DNA of 6,398 bases. Origin: Flammeovirgaceae bacterium UBA4659. GTDB taxonomy: Bacteria; Bacteroidota; Bacteroidia; Cytophagales; Cyclobacteriaceae. Below, piece after piece: positions 1-5,077 of the stretch. A program made the translations under genes and the position numbers. How positions within the stretch are numbered: the first letter of the stretch is position 1; the number at the start of each line of letters is the position of its first letter. The stretch is taken from contig DHLV01000140.1 of assembly GCA_002405445.1 (NCBI GenBank), forward strand, positions 870-7,267. Reading direction: 5' to 3'. Below the pieces are notes generated by a model, which was not told the DNA's origin, did no database searches, and was given only the letters and a program-made list of their open reading frames with translations.

Positions 1-358
1 CTACAGCATCTTTCACATCTGTTTTTGCCTTGTCCACATTCACATCCGTTTGAAACTCGATGATGATGCTGGAAATGCTCTGCACCGAGCTGCTCTTGAT
101 CTTTTTAACCCCGGCAATAGCCTTGCATTCTTTTTCAATCTCTTTGGTGATCAGGTTTTCCATATCAGAGGGAGATGCTCCCACGTACACGGTGGTCACA
201 ATAATCTGAGGGAAAACAACTTCGGGGAAGTTCTCTTTGGGTAAGCTGATGTAAGTAAAAATACCTGCCAGGCAGATGATGACGGTGGCCACATAGATGC
301 TCACCCGGTTGTCAATGGCCCAACTGGTGGGCTTAAATTCTTTTTCGAGGTCTTTCAT
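1..358 (-). CDS. RND efflux pump inner-membrane subunit (AcrB/MexB family), N-terminal fragment
   Basis: This is the first 119 codons of a proton-driven RND transporter; the rest lies beyond the left edge. The family forms inner-membrane trimers that pass drugs, bile salts, solvents or metals to a periplasmic adaptor and a TolC channel. Visible features: a short cytoplasmic N-terminus (MKDLEKEFKPTSWAIDNR), a first transmembrane helix at about residues 20-39 (SIYVATVIICLAGIFTYISL), then the start of the periplasmic porter domain with the family-typical FPEVVFPQIIVTTVYVGASP and a segment around residues 66-99 (MENLITKEIEKECKAIAGVK, then KIKSSSVQ). Start ATG is at 356-358; no stop is met within the window. 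It lies 71 nt downstream of the adaptor gene, separated by a 7-base repeat array. Family assignment is firm. The substrate, and whether it is an HAE-type drug pump or a metal pump, cannot be told from this part. Confidence 0.93.
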   Translation of the reverse strand, partial: MKDLEKEFKPTSWAIDNRVSIYVATVIICLAGIFTYISLPKENFPEVVFPQIIVTTVYVGASPSDMENLITKEIEKECKAIAGVKKIKSSSVQSISSIIIEFQTDVNVDKAKTDVKDAV

Positions 359-360
359 GT

Positions 361-395
361 GTTCGAAGTTAGAGGTACGAGGTTAGAGATTCGGA
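361..395. repeat. Degenerate heptanucleotide tandem array
   Basis: Five consecutive 7-base units run in exact register: GTTCGAA, GTTAGAG, GTACGAG, GTTAGAG, ATTCGGA. The rough consensus is GTTMGAG. The array fills the first half of the 71-nt spacer between the adaptor stop and the RND start, ending only two bases from the RND start codon. It resembles short tandemly repeated heptamer sequences known from intergenic regions of other bacteria. Function is unknown; it lies inside an operon and would be transcribed into the leader of the RND gene. Confidence 0.6.
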
Positions 396-429
396 GATGA
401 AAATCGAAACTCAAACACCGGACTTCGTT

Positions 430-1560
430 TTAAATTTTTAAAGGTTCTCCATCGTTTAAACCTTGGTAGCCGACTGTAATGATTTTGTCTCCCGCCTTCA
501 ATCCGGTTACTTGGGCGGAGCTTCCGTAAACACCAATCAACTCCACTACATTCTTCTTTGCTTTCAGTGTACCCTGCCCACCCTCGGCAGTGTACACAAT
601 TTTTTGGCCGTTGATATCCTGCACGATGTTCACGGGCACTACCAGAGCCGAAGTTTCAGAATGAAATACGATTGTCAACTCGCCTGTCATGTTAGGGCGA
701 AAATCATTCGAGCTCGCCAAAGCAACTTCCACCGGAAAAGTTCTTGACAACTGATTGATGGTTCTGCCAACAAAAGTGATTTGAGCATTCACAGTTTTAT
801 TGATCTCGCCAAACTTCACTGCCACCTTATTGCCTTTTTTGATTTCGTTGATATACGCCTCAGAAACATTTGCTTTCACCTTCAGTTTGTCGTTGCTCAC
901 CACACGAAAAGCGGGTGCACCGGGTGCTGCATTCTGACCAATTTTTACTTCAACCTCATCTACCGATCCGTTGATGGGGGATTTGATGCGCGTCATATCC
1001 AACTGCTCTTTGAGGGTTGCCAGCCTGCTTTCTAAACTTTCTCTATTATTTTTCGCCTGCAGGAATTGCACCTCCGTTCCAATTTTTTGATCCCACAAAT
1101 TTTTTTGGCGGTTGTACACCGTAGTGGCCAACTCCAGGCCAGACCTCACTTCCTCAATTCCGTGCAGTATTAATGAATGATCAATTTGCGCCAACGTCTG
1201 GCCTTTGGATACCACATCTCCCTCTTTAACAAATACCTGTGTAACAACACCCATTGTTTTGGCGCTCACAAAAATATTGTCGATTGCTTCAACGATACCT
1301 TGTGTTTGCACAAAATGATCGAAGGCACGTGGCTGCAACTCTGCTACCGACACCTCTTTCATTTTCATATTTGCAGTGGGGTTTTCTTTGGCAAGGTCAG
1401 CCTCCAGAGTTTTGATTTTTTTAGCTATATCGGCTTGCCGGTTCTTCAGCTCTTTTAGCTGAGTAGCTTTGTCTTGATCTTTTTCCGCGCCACCACAGGC
1501 AGCCATCAAAGCAGCCACCAGCAACACAAAGACCAACTGAAGGTAAAATGGTTTTTTCAT
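430..1560 (-). CDS. RND efflux periplasmic adaptor (membrane fusion protein, HlyD/AcrA family) lipoprotein
   Basis: 376 residues, normal for the family. It bridges the inner-membrane RND pump and the TolC channel. Residues 1-21 form a lipoprotein signal peptide ending ALMAAC, with Cys22 as the likely lipidated residue. Residues 31-60 are charged and helical with hydrophobic residues at heptad spacing (L35, L38, I45, I49, L52, L56), suggesting a short coiled coil between the anchor and the core. The two halves of the lipoyl-like domain are at about 99-127 (VFVKEGDVVSKGQTLAQID) and 190-214 (TRIKSPINGSVDEVEVKIGQ), joined by a short alpha hairpin (about 131-188). A beta-barrel domain follows, with the family-typical RPNMTGEL at 288-295, and then a membrane-proximal domain with LKAGDKIITVGYQGLNDGEP near the C-terminus. 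The gene starts 7 nt after the TolC stop, so the two are certainly cotranscribed. No strong ribosome-binding site is visible, as is usual in Bacteroidota. Confidence 0.95.
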   Translation of the reverse strand: MKKPFYLQLVFVLLVAALMAACGGAEKDQDKATQLKELKNRQADIAKKIKTLEADLAKENPTANMKMKEVSVAELQPRAFDHFVQTQGIVEAIDNIFVSAKTMGVVTQVFVKEGDVVSKGQTLAQIDHSLILHGIEEVRSGLELATTVYNRQKNLWDQKIGTEVQFLQAKNNRESLESRLATLKEQLDMTRIKSPINGSVDEVEVKIGQNAAPGAPAFRVVSNDKLKVKANVSEAYINEIKKGNKVAVKFGEINKTVNAQITFVGRTINQLSRTFPVEVALASSNDFRPNMTGELTIVFHSETSALVVPVNIVQDINGQKIVYTAEGGQGTLKAKKNVVELIGVYGSSAQVTGLKAGDKIITVGYQGLNDGEPLKI

Positions 1561-1567
1561 ATCGGTT

Positions 1568-3010
1568 TTATTTCTGGGAATTTTGATTGATTAAGATTTT
1601 TCCGAACGCCTTGTCGATGTCAACTTTCGCTACAAGTACATCATACAATGCGTTATAGTAGTTCACCTGGGCTTCCTTCAGCGCAGATTCGGCATCCACT
1701 ACCTCCAGGCTTGAGCCTACGCCCTGTCCGTATTTCACCTTGGTTACCTTGGCTACCTTTTCAGCCAACCTCATGTTCTTCTTTTGAGATTCTAATGACT
1801 CCAGGCTATTTTGATAATTGGTGACAGACTGCTTCACTGCCAAATCAATGGAAGACTTGAGCTGTTGAAAACCATTATCGATTTTCCGCAGCCTGAGTTT
1901 TTCTTGTTGAAGTTGATAGCTGTTTTGCAAACCGGTAAAGATGGGGATGCTCAACGTAAAACCAATACTGCTGAACGGATACAAGCCGTTGGGTCCGGTT
2001 CCTGTGGGTGTCTCATCAAATTTCGGAGAGCCGGAAAATAAGTCGCCAAACCCCACGGCCTGTTTTGTATAGCCAAGTGTGGCATTTGCTGAAAGTACCG
2101 GCAACGCAAGGGCATACTTATTCCTGACGTTCAATCTTTGCAGCAATTGGTTGGCCTCCATCACCTGCACATCCGGGCGGTTCTTGTAATCCCACTCACG
2201 CAGGTAGTCATCGATCTTCACATCCGTTGAAACATCCTGTATCTCGCCTACCAGCGTTAGGGGTTGGTTCATCGGATAATTCATCTGAAATTTCAAAAGT
2301 TCAATACTCAACAACTGCAATCGACCGAATTTATCTTTATCGGTCACCAGATTATTCAGTGTCACCTGAACCCTGTCAACATCAATTTCTTCGGTAAACC
2401 CATTCTTGTTTAACGCAGCGGTGGTCCGCAGTAACGTATCAACACGCGCGATGTTATTCGTAAATAGTTCGATTCGCTCTTGATTGATCAACGCTGCATA
2501 AAACGCTTTGGTCACCTGCTCGATGGTTTGCTCCCGCGATTGGTTTGTCGACTTGTAGGCAAGATCTTTGAAAGCTGCGGAAGCCCGAAGCCCCACCAGG
2601 TACGATCCGCTGAAGAGCAACTGATTGACCGAGGCAGTCGCATTCAAACTGTTCGGAAGTTGAAAAAAGTTTTGTCCGGCCACCACATCGTTAGCACCAA
2701 GTCCGGGTATGTCGAGTTGACCACCGCTAAAGTTTTGGGCGATCGCATACCTTGAAAAGAATCGAGGGAGAGTTGGATTGGTCACCGCGTTGACATTACC
2801 GTTGATCTGCGGCAATCCGATGCCGATGGTCTCTTTTACTTTCATTTGTGCGATCTGTTCATCAATCGCCATGTTTTGCATGGTGATTGAGTTTTTTAAC
2901 GCATAATCGATGCACTGCTGCAACGTGAAAGCCTGAGGGTTTGCATCTTGCGACTGTGCATTTGCCCACGCCACAGCAAATAACAGAATGACACTAAAGG
3001 ATTGTCTCAT
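1568..3010 (-). CDS. TolC-like outer membrane efflux protein (OEP family)
   Basis: 480 residues, typical for TolC/OprM channels, which form trimeric outer-membrane barrels with a long periplasmic alpha-helical tunnel. Residues 1-18 (MRQSFSVILLFAVAWANA) are a standard signal peptide, with cleavage expected before Q19. The two OEP repeats are visible: the first from about residue 28 (FTLQQCIDYALKNSITMQN) with strand region SLNATASVNQLLFSG (121-135), the second from about 275 with the hallmark SIGFTLSIPIFTG at 348-360. The C-terminal helical part contains KYGQGVGSSLEVVDAESALK at 426-445 and ends near VDIDKAFGK. The frame stays open upstream to an ATG at 3103, but that would place 31 charged residues before the signal peptide and lie inside tetR. 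ATG 3008-3010 is therefore chosen. This start overlaps the end of tetR by 17 nt, suggesting translational coupling. The channel is the dedicated exit duct for the adaptor and pump encoded just downstream. Confidence 0.94.
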   Translation of the reverse strand: MRQSFSVILLFAVAWANAQSQDANPQAFTLQQCIDYALKNSITMQNMAIDEQIAQMKVKETIGIGLPQINGNVNAVTNPTLPRFFSRYAIAQNFSGGQLDIPGLGANDVVAGQNFFQLPNSLNATASVNQLLFSGSYLVGLRASAAFKDLAYKSTNQSREQTIEQVTKAFYAALINQERIELFTNNIARVDTLLRTTAALNKNGFTEEIDVDRVQVTLNNLVTDKDKFGRLQLLSIELLKFQMNYPMNQPLTLVGEIQDVSTDVKIDDYLREWDYKNRPDVQVMEANQLLQRLNVRNKYALALPVLSANATLGYTKQAVGFGDLFSGSPKFDETPTGTGPNGLYPFSSIGFTLSIPIFTGLQNSYQLQQEKLRLRKIDNGFQQLKSSIDLAVKQSVTNYQNSLESLESQKKNMRLAEKVAKVTKVKYGQGVGSSLEVVDAESALKEAQVNYYNALYDVLVAKVDIDKAFGKILINQNSQK

Positions 3011-3653
3011 GTTGAGTGGAGTTTGTTTTGGTTTGGTGGATATAGTTCTCCTTGTATTTGAGGTATAGCTTTTTTCCCTTCTCAGTGGTGAGGCCATATA
3101 CAAAATGCTCGAATACCTGCATTTGCACCTCTGCTAAATTGTACTTTGAAGGCGGGAAAACACGTTGATCAAAGCACATTTCAATCACACCCAATCGCTT
3201 GGCCGCCAAAATGTGCGGATTGATGTCTTCACGAAAGTGACCGTCTTTGATGCCCTGCCTGATGTTGCGTACCACCGAGTTGTAAATGTAACCCGATTTG
3301 TAGCTTTCCCAAATTGCCCACGCCTTGGGATGGAATTTCTGAATGTCGTGCAACAAAGTAGGGTTTAACTCCTCCATGTCGCGCTTGAGACAAATGGCTA
3401 TCTTATGCAATTCATCAATGGCATTTTCAGCGCCCCTAGTAATCTGTTCGTATTCAATGCGGTCGGCTTCCATGTGTGCCTTCGAGACCATGGTCACCAA
3501 CTCATCCTTGTCTGCAAAGTGCTGGTAAAGTGTTTTCTTGGAAACCGACAGGTGGCGGGCAATGTCATCCATGGAAATGCTGCGGACGCCATACCGCATG
3601 AACAGGACCTCGGCACCCCTTAAAATCTTTTCGCGTGTTTCCCGCTCTTCCAT
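2994..3653 (-). CDS. TetR/AcrR-family transcriptional repressor of the efflux operon
   Basis: 219 residues, typical for TetR regulators: dimers that leave their operator when a ligand binds the C-terminal domain. The N-terminal DNA-binding domain is clear: TREKILRGAEVLFMRYGVRS (6-25), then the helix-turn-helix SMDDIARHLSVSKKTLYQHF (27-46), followed by ADKDEL. The rest is the variable, all-helical ligand-binding and dimer domain, so the inducer cannot be predicted. It is the first gene of the operon, overlaps the TolC start, and has a perfect inverted repeat sitting on its own promoter about 45-75 nt upstream. This supports autorepression, with the whole efflux system derepressed together. The start ATG 3651-3653 begins MEERETREKILRGA, which fits the family N-terminus; no better start lies upstream. 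Regulation of the downstream pump genes is inferred from the gene order. Confidence 0.94.
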   Translation of the reverse strand: MEERETREKILRGAEVLFMRYGVRSISMDDIARHLSVSKKTLYQHFADKDELVTMVSKAHMEADRIEYEQITRGAENAIDELHKIAICLKRDMEELNPTLLHDIQKFHPKAWAIWESYKSGYIYNSVVRNIRQGIKDGHFREDINPHILAAKRLGVIEMCFDQRVFPPSKYNLAEVQMQVFEHFVYGLTTEKGKKLYLKYKENYIHQTKTNSTQHETIL

Positions 3654-3663
3654 GATATCGCTT

Positions 3664-3683
3664 GCTTTTCGAGCCCGAAAAGC
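3664..3683 (-). promoter_or_regulatory. Perfect 8-bp inverted repeat in the tetR leader
   Basis: GCTTTTCG, a 4-base spacer (AGCC), then CGAAAAGC. It lies between the predicted tetR transcription start (about 3685) and the tetR ATG (3653), so the mRNA would begin with this hairpin. A second, mutually exclusive stem overlaps it: GCCCG 3673-3677 with CGGGC 3683-3687. It could be a 5'-end stabilising hairpin, a translation-affecting leader or an additional protein-binding site; the sequence does not decide among these. Confidence 0.45.
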
Positions 3684-3688
3684 GGGCG

Positions 3689-3718
3689 CAAAACTATGGA
3701 AACTTTTAACTTAACAAA
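3689..3718 (-). promoter_or_regulatory. Bacteroidota-type promoter of the tetR-efflux operon
   Basis: Read on the minus strand, TTTG (3718-3715), an 18-nt spacer, then TAGTTTTG (3696-3689). The second box matches the Bacteroidota -7 consensus TAnnTTTG at every fixed position, and the first matches the -33 box. If the last G of the -7 box is at -4, transcription starts near 3685 and the TTTG box begins exactly at -33. This leaves a leader of about 32 nt before tetR. The -33 box and spacer lie inside the inverted repeat 3697-3726. Confidence 0.7.
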
Positions 3719-3726
3719 AGTTTCCA
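3697..3726. promoter_or_regulatory. Probable TetR operator: perfect 11-bp inverted repeat
   Basis: TGGAAACTTTT (3697-3707) and AAAAGTTTCCA (3716-3726) are exact inverted copies separated by 8 bases (AACTTAAC). The 30-bp size and dyad symmetry fit the operator of a TetR dimer or pair of dimers. The repeat covers the -33 box and the whole spacer of the tetR promoter and abuts the -7 box, so a bound repressor would block RNA polymerase. It is the only strong long-arm palindrome in this 149-bp gap. Binding by the adjacent TetR is inferred from position. Confidence 0.7.
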
Positions 3727-3802
3727 CGGTTTTTAAACGACAATTCGTGCGATTGGTTTTGATTTTTTGTTAAGAAAAAGAACTTTTTTCTAGCCTTTTA
3801 TC

Positions 3803-4156
3803 TCAAACGTTTGTGGTACGTTCTTCAGATGGTGCCGAAGGTTCGCGGTAGCACCATTTGTCTTTCATTTTTTGCTTAAACCGTTCCCGATCTTCAGGCG
3901 ACATATTCTGCCAACGTTCTCTCCAGTATCCTTTCCAACGGTGGCCGCCATGTTTCCTTCCGCCAAAACCGGAGAAGAATATCTTGCTCAACACTAGAAG
4001 ACCAAGCGTCTGCCAGAATGAAATCACCGGGCCATCAAATAACACGGGCACCAACCAATTCCACAAATACATGGTAATCAATGTAAAAGCTGCTACTGCA
4101 ACTATTCCTAACGCCACCATCATCAACACCTTTGCAATCCATTTTCCACGTTTCAT
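3803..4156 (-). CDS. Small two-helix membrane protein encoded after an ECF sigma factor, function unknown
   Basis: 117 residues from ATG 4154-4156 (MKRGKWIAKVLMMVALGIVA). Two hydrophobic segments are visible: about 6-32, followed by LWNWLVPVLFDGP (31-43), and about 45-62 (ISFWQTLGLLVLSKIFF). A Gly/His/Arg/Trp-rich stretch follows (GFGGRKHGGHRWKGYW, 63-78), then a charged helical tail with MSPEDRERFKQKMKDKW (85-101) and Cys102. The layout, with WNWL, GP-x-ISFWQ-x-LGLLVLSKI and a terminal M-[ST]-PE-[DE]-R-E-[RK]-F motif, is one I recognise from Bacteroidota hypothetical proteins encoded next to sigma-70 factors. The frame is open further upstream to 4243, but that part reads through the heptamer repeat array, so the downstream start is preferred. 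It lies 101 nt behind the sigma gene on the same strand, probably in one transcript. An anti-sigma or sigma-linked envelope role is possible, but nothing in the sequence proves it. Confidence 0.75.
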   Translation of the reverse strand: MKRGKWIAKVLMMVALGIVAVAAFTLITMYLWNWLVPVLFDGPVISFWQTLGLLVLSKIFFSGFGGRKHGGHRWKGYWRERWQNMSPEDRERFKQKMKDKWCYREPSAPSEERTTNV

Positions 4157-4203
4157 AACCGTTCTATTTTGTTTTTTACTACCTGACTTACTATCCATTG
4201 TTA

Positions 4204-4280
4204 ACATCGTAGTCCATAGTCGATTGTCCATAGTTAGTGGCAATCGACCATCGACTATTATACCATCGACCGACTATCGA
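4204..4280. repeat. Degenerate heptanucleotide tandem array with internal dyads
   Basis: Units of 7 bases run in one register, clearest at 4211-4259: AGTCCAT, AGTCGAT, TGTCCAT, AGTTAGT, GGCAATC, GACCATC, GACTATT. More decayed units (ATACCAT, CGACCGA, CTATCGA) continue to 4280. GTCCATAGT occurs twice (4212-4220 and 4226-4234), as does ACCATCGAC (4247-4255 and 4262-4270). The two halves are also partly inverted copies: ATAGTCGAT 4216-4224 pairs with ATCGACTAT 4250-4258, so the transcript could fold. The array fills much of the sigma-membrane protein gap and runs into the last codons of the sigma gene. Function is unknown. Confidence 0.6.
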
Positions 4281-4836
4281 ATACATCATTATAAAACCTC
4301 TGCAACCTTTTCCTTAGAGCCAGTATCGCATACCGCTTTCTCGACAGCAATGTATTGATAGACACGCCCGTCTCCTCGGAAATTTCCCTGAAACCTCGTT
4401 CTTCTATTTCATTCTGGATGAAAATCTCCCGTTGGTCGCTGGGTAATTCGGCCAAAGCATCAGTGATTTCATCCCAAATCGCCTCCCTCAGCAAAGTGGC
4501 CTCTGGCGAATTATCCAGGTCGGGCAAAATATCTTGCAACGTAAGCGGTGCATCGTCATCCCTTCCTGATACTAATTCAAAGTCGGTTTGCTTTGGTCGT
4601 GCGGCATCGCGCCTATAGCGATCAATGATTTTATTGCGCGCCACACTGTAAAGCCAAGAAGTGACCCGGTCAAGTGACTCAATGGTTTCATAGCCGGCCA
4701 CAAACTGGTAAAACACATCCTGAAGTATGTCCTCCGCCTCTTCCACCGTAGACACACGGCTGCGGATAAACCCCAGCAGTTTGTCTTTCTCCTTCAGGAA
4801 TGTGTTTTCCTTTATCTGTTGCATGGCCAAGTCCAT
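4258..4836 (-). CDS. ECF-type RNA polymerase sigma-70 factor
   Basis: 192 residues, the normal size for group 4 (ECF) sigma factors, which have only regions 2 and 4 and direct RNA polymerase to a small regulon. Region 2 covers about residues 15-78: region 2.2 is VEEAEDILQDVFYQFVAGYE (31-50) and regions 2.3-2.4 are VTSWLYSVARNKIIDRYRR (58-76). An acidic linker (79-118) follows, then region 4 at about 120-180 with LPSDQREIFI (131-140) and the helix-turn-helix FREISEETGVSINTLLSRKR (149-168). The last residues (DVFDSRSMV) are encoded within the heptamer repeat, so the C-terminal tail was probably shaped by repeat sequence. ATG 4834-4836 is used; ATG 4822-4824 four codons later (MQQIKENTF) is equally plausible. 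No gene for a classical FecR-type or zinc-binding anti-sigma factor is adjacent; the next gene is a small membrane protein. The regulon is unknown. Only a poor promoter match lies upstream (TTTG 4900-4897 with a -7 box TACCCGCG). Confidence 0.92.
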   Translation of the reverse strand: MDLAMQQIKENTFLKEKDKLLGFIRSRVSTVEEAEDILQDVFYQFVAGYETIESLDRVTSWLYSVARNKIIDRYRRDAARPKQTDFELVSGRDDDAPLTLQDILPDLDNSPEATLLREAIWDEITDALAELPSDQREIFIQNEIEERGFREISEETGVSINTLLSRKRYAILALRKRLQRFYNDVFDSRSMV

Positions 4837-4953
4837 GTGCCGCGATTCTTTTGATGGTAAAGACGGAGCGCGGGTAGATTTATTTTAGATGTGGTGCAAA
4901 TTGGGGTTTTTATTTGAAATGAACGGCTTCGTAAGTCAAACCGAGAACAATTT

Positions 4954-4985
4954 CTTGCTCTCCAGCGTGTCAGAAAGTACTTTTG
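4954..4985 (+). promoter_or_regulatory. Candidate Bacteroidota-type promoter for the hydrolase gene
   Basis: CTTG (4954-4957, three of four bases of TTTG), a 20-nt spacer, then TACTTTTG (4978-4985), which matches TAnnTTTG at every fixed position. The predicted transcription start is near 4989. The leader would then be about 90 nt and would contain the REP-like inverted repeat. The -33 box is imperfect and no experimental support exists. Confidence 0.4.
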
Positions 4986-5065
4986 GCATGTCGAGCGGTG
5001 CGAGGCATCTCTTCGCTAGTGGTTTTACTTTTCCAAATAAAGGATGCCTCGTGCCTCGGCATATC
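4985..5065. repeat. REP-like imperfect palindromic intergenic element
   Basis: Inner arms GGTGCGAGGCATC (4997-5009) and GATGCCTCGTGCC (5043-5055) are inverted copies matching at 11 of 13 positions, with the two mismatches able to form G-U pairs. They flank a 33-nt centre. Weaker outer arms extend the symmetry: GGCATGTCGAGC (4985-4996) against TCGGCATATC (5056-5065). The wording (GGCATGTCGAGC, GAGGCATCTC, GATGCCTCG) is like dispersed palindromic elements that I recall from intergenic DNA of several phyla. No transposase is nearby, so it would be a non-autonomous or REP/REPIN-type repeat. Copy number in this genome cannot be seen from here. Confidence 0.55.
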
Positions 5066-5077
5066 AAATTTAGTTTA

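Noticed and set aside
463..1458. Plus-strand open frames at 463-747, 781-1035 and 1177-1458
   Set aside because: They lie opposite the well-supported adaptor gene, have no recognisable domains, and show Cys/His/Phe-rich compositions typical of antisense frames.
3773..3791. AT-rich inverted repeat (AGAAAAA / TTTTTCT on the minus strand) after the membrane protein gene, as an intrinsic terminator
   Set aside because: The stem is seven pairs, almost all A-T, with no GC core; it is too weak to call a terminator, and such matches are expected by chance in this A/T-run-rich stretch.
4157..4243. N-terminal extension of the small membrane protein (starts at 4243, 4231 or 4198)
   Set aside because: This stretch is largely heptamer repeat DNA read in an open frame and places polar sequence before a good membrane-protein start (MKRGKW).
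4204..4280. CRISPR array
   Set aside because: The repeat unit is only 7 bases, contiguous and degenerate, with no spacers and no cas genes nearby.
3858..4358. Plus-strand 166-codon open frame opposite the membrane protein and sigma genes
   Set aside because: It is antisense to two better supported genes and crosses the repeat array, and the product has no recognisable domain.
4869..4900. Promoter for the sigma gene on the minus strand (TTTG 4900-4897, then TACCCGCG)
   Set aside because: The -7 box matches only the TA and final G of TAnnTTTG; spacing is acceptable but the match is not better than chance.
4889..5077. N-terminal 63 residues of the hydrolase frame as real protein
   Set aside because: It covers a promoter candidate and a palindromic element, and has no features of an alpha/beta hydrolase N-terminus or signal peptide.
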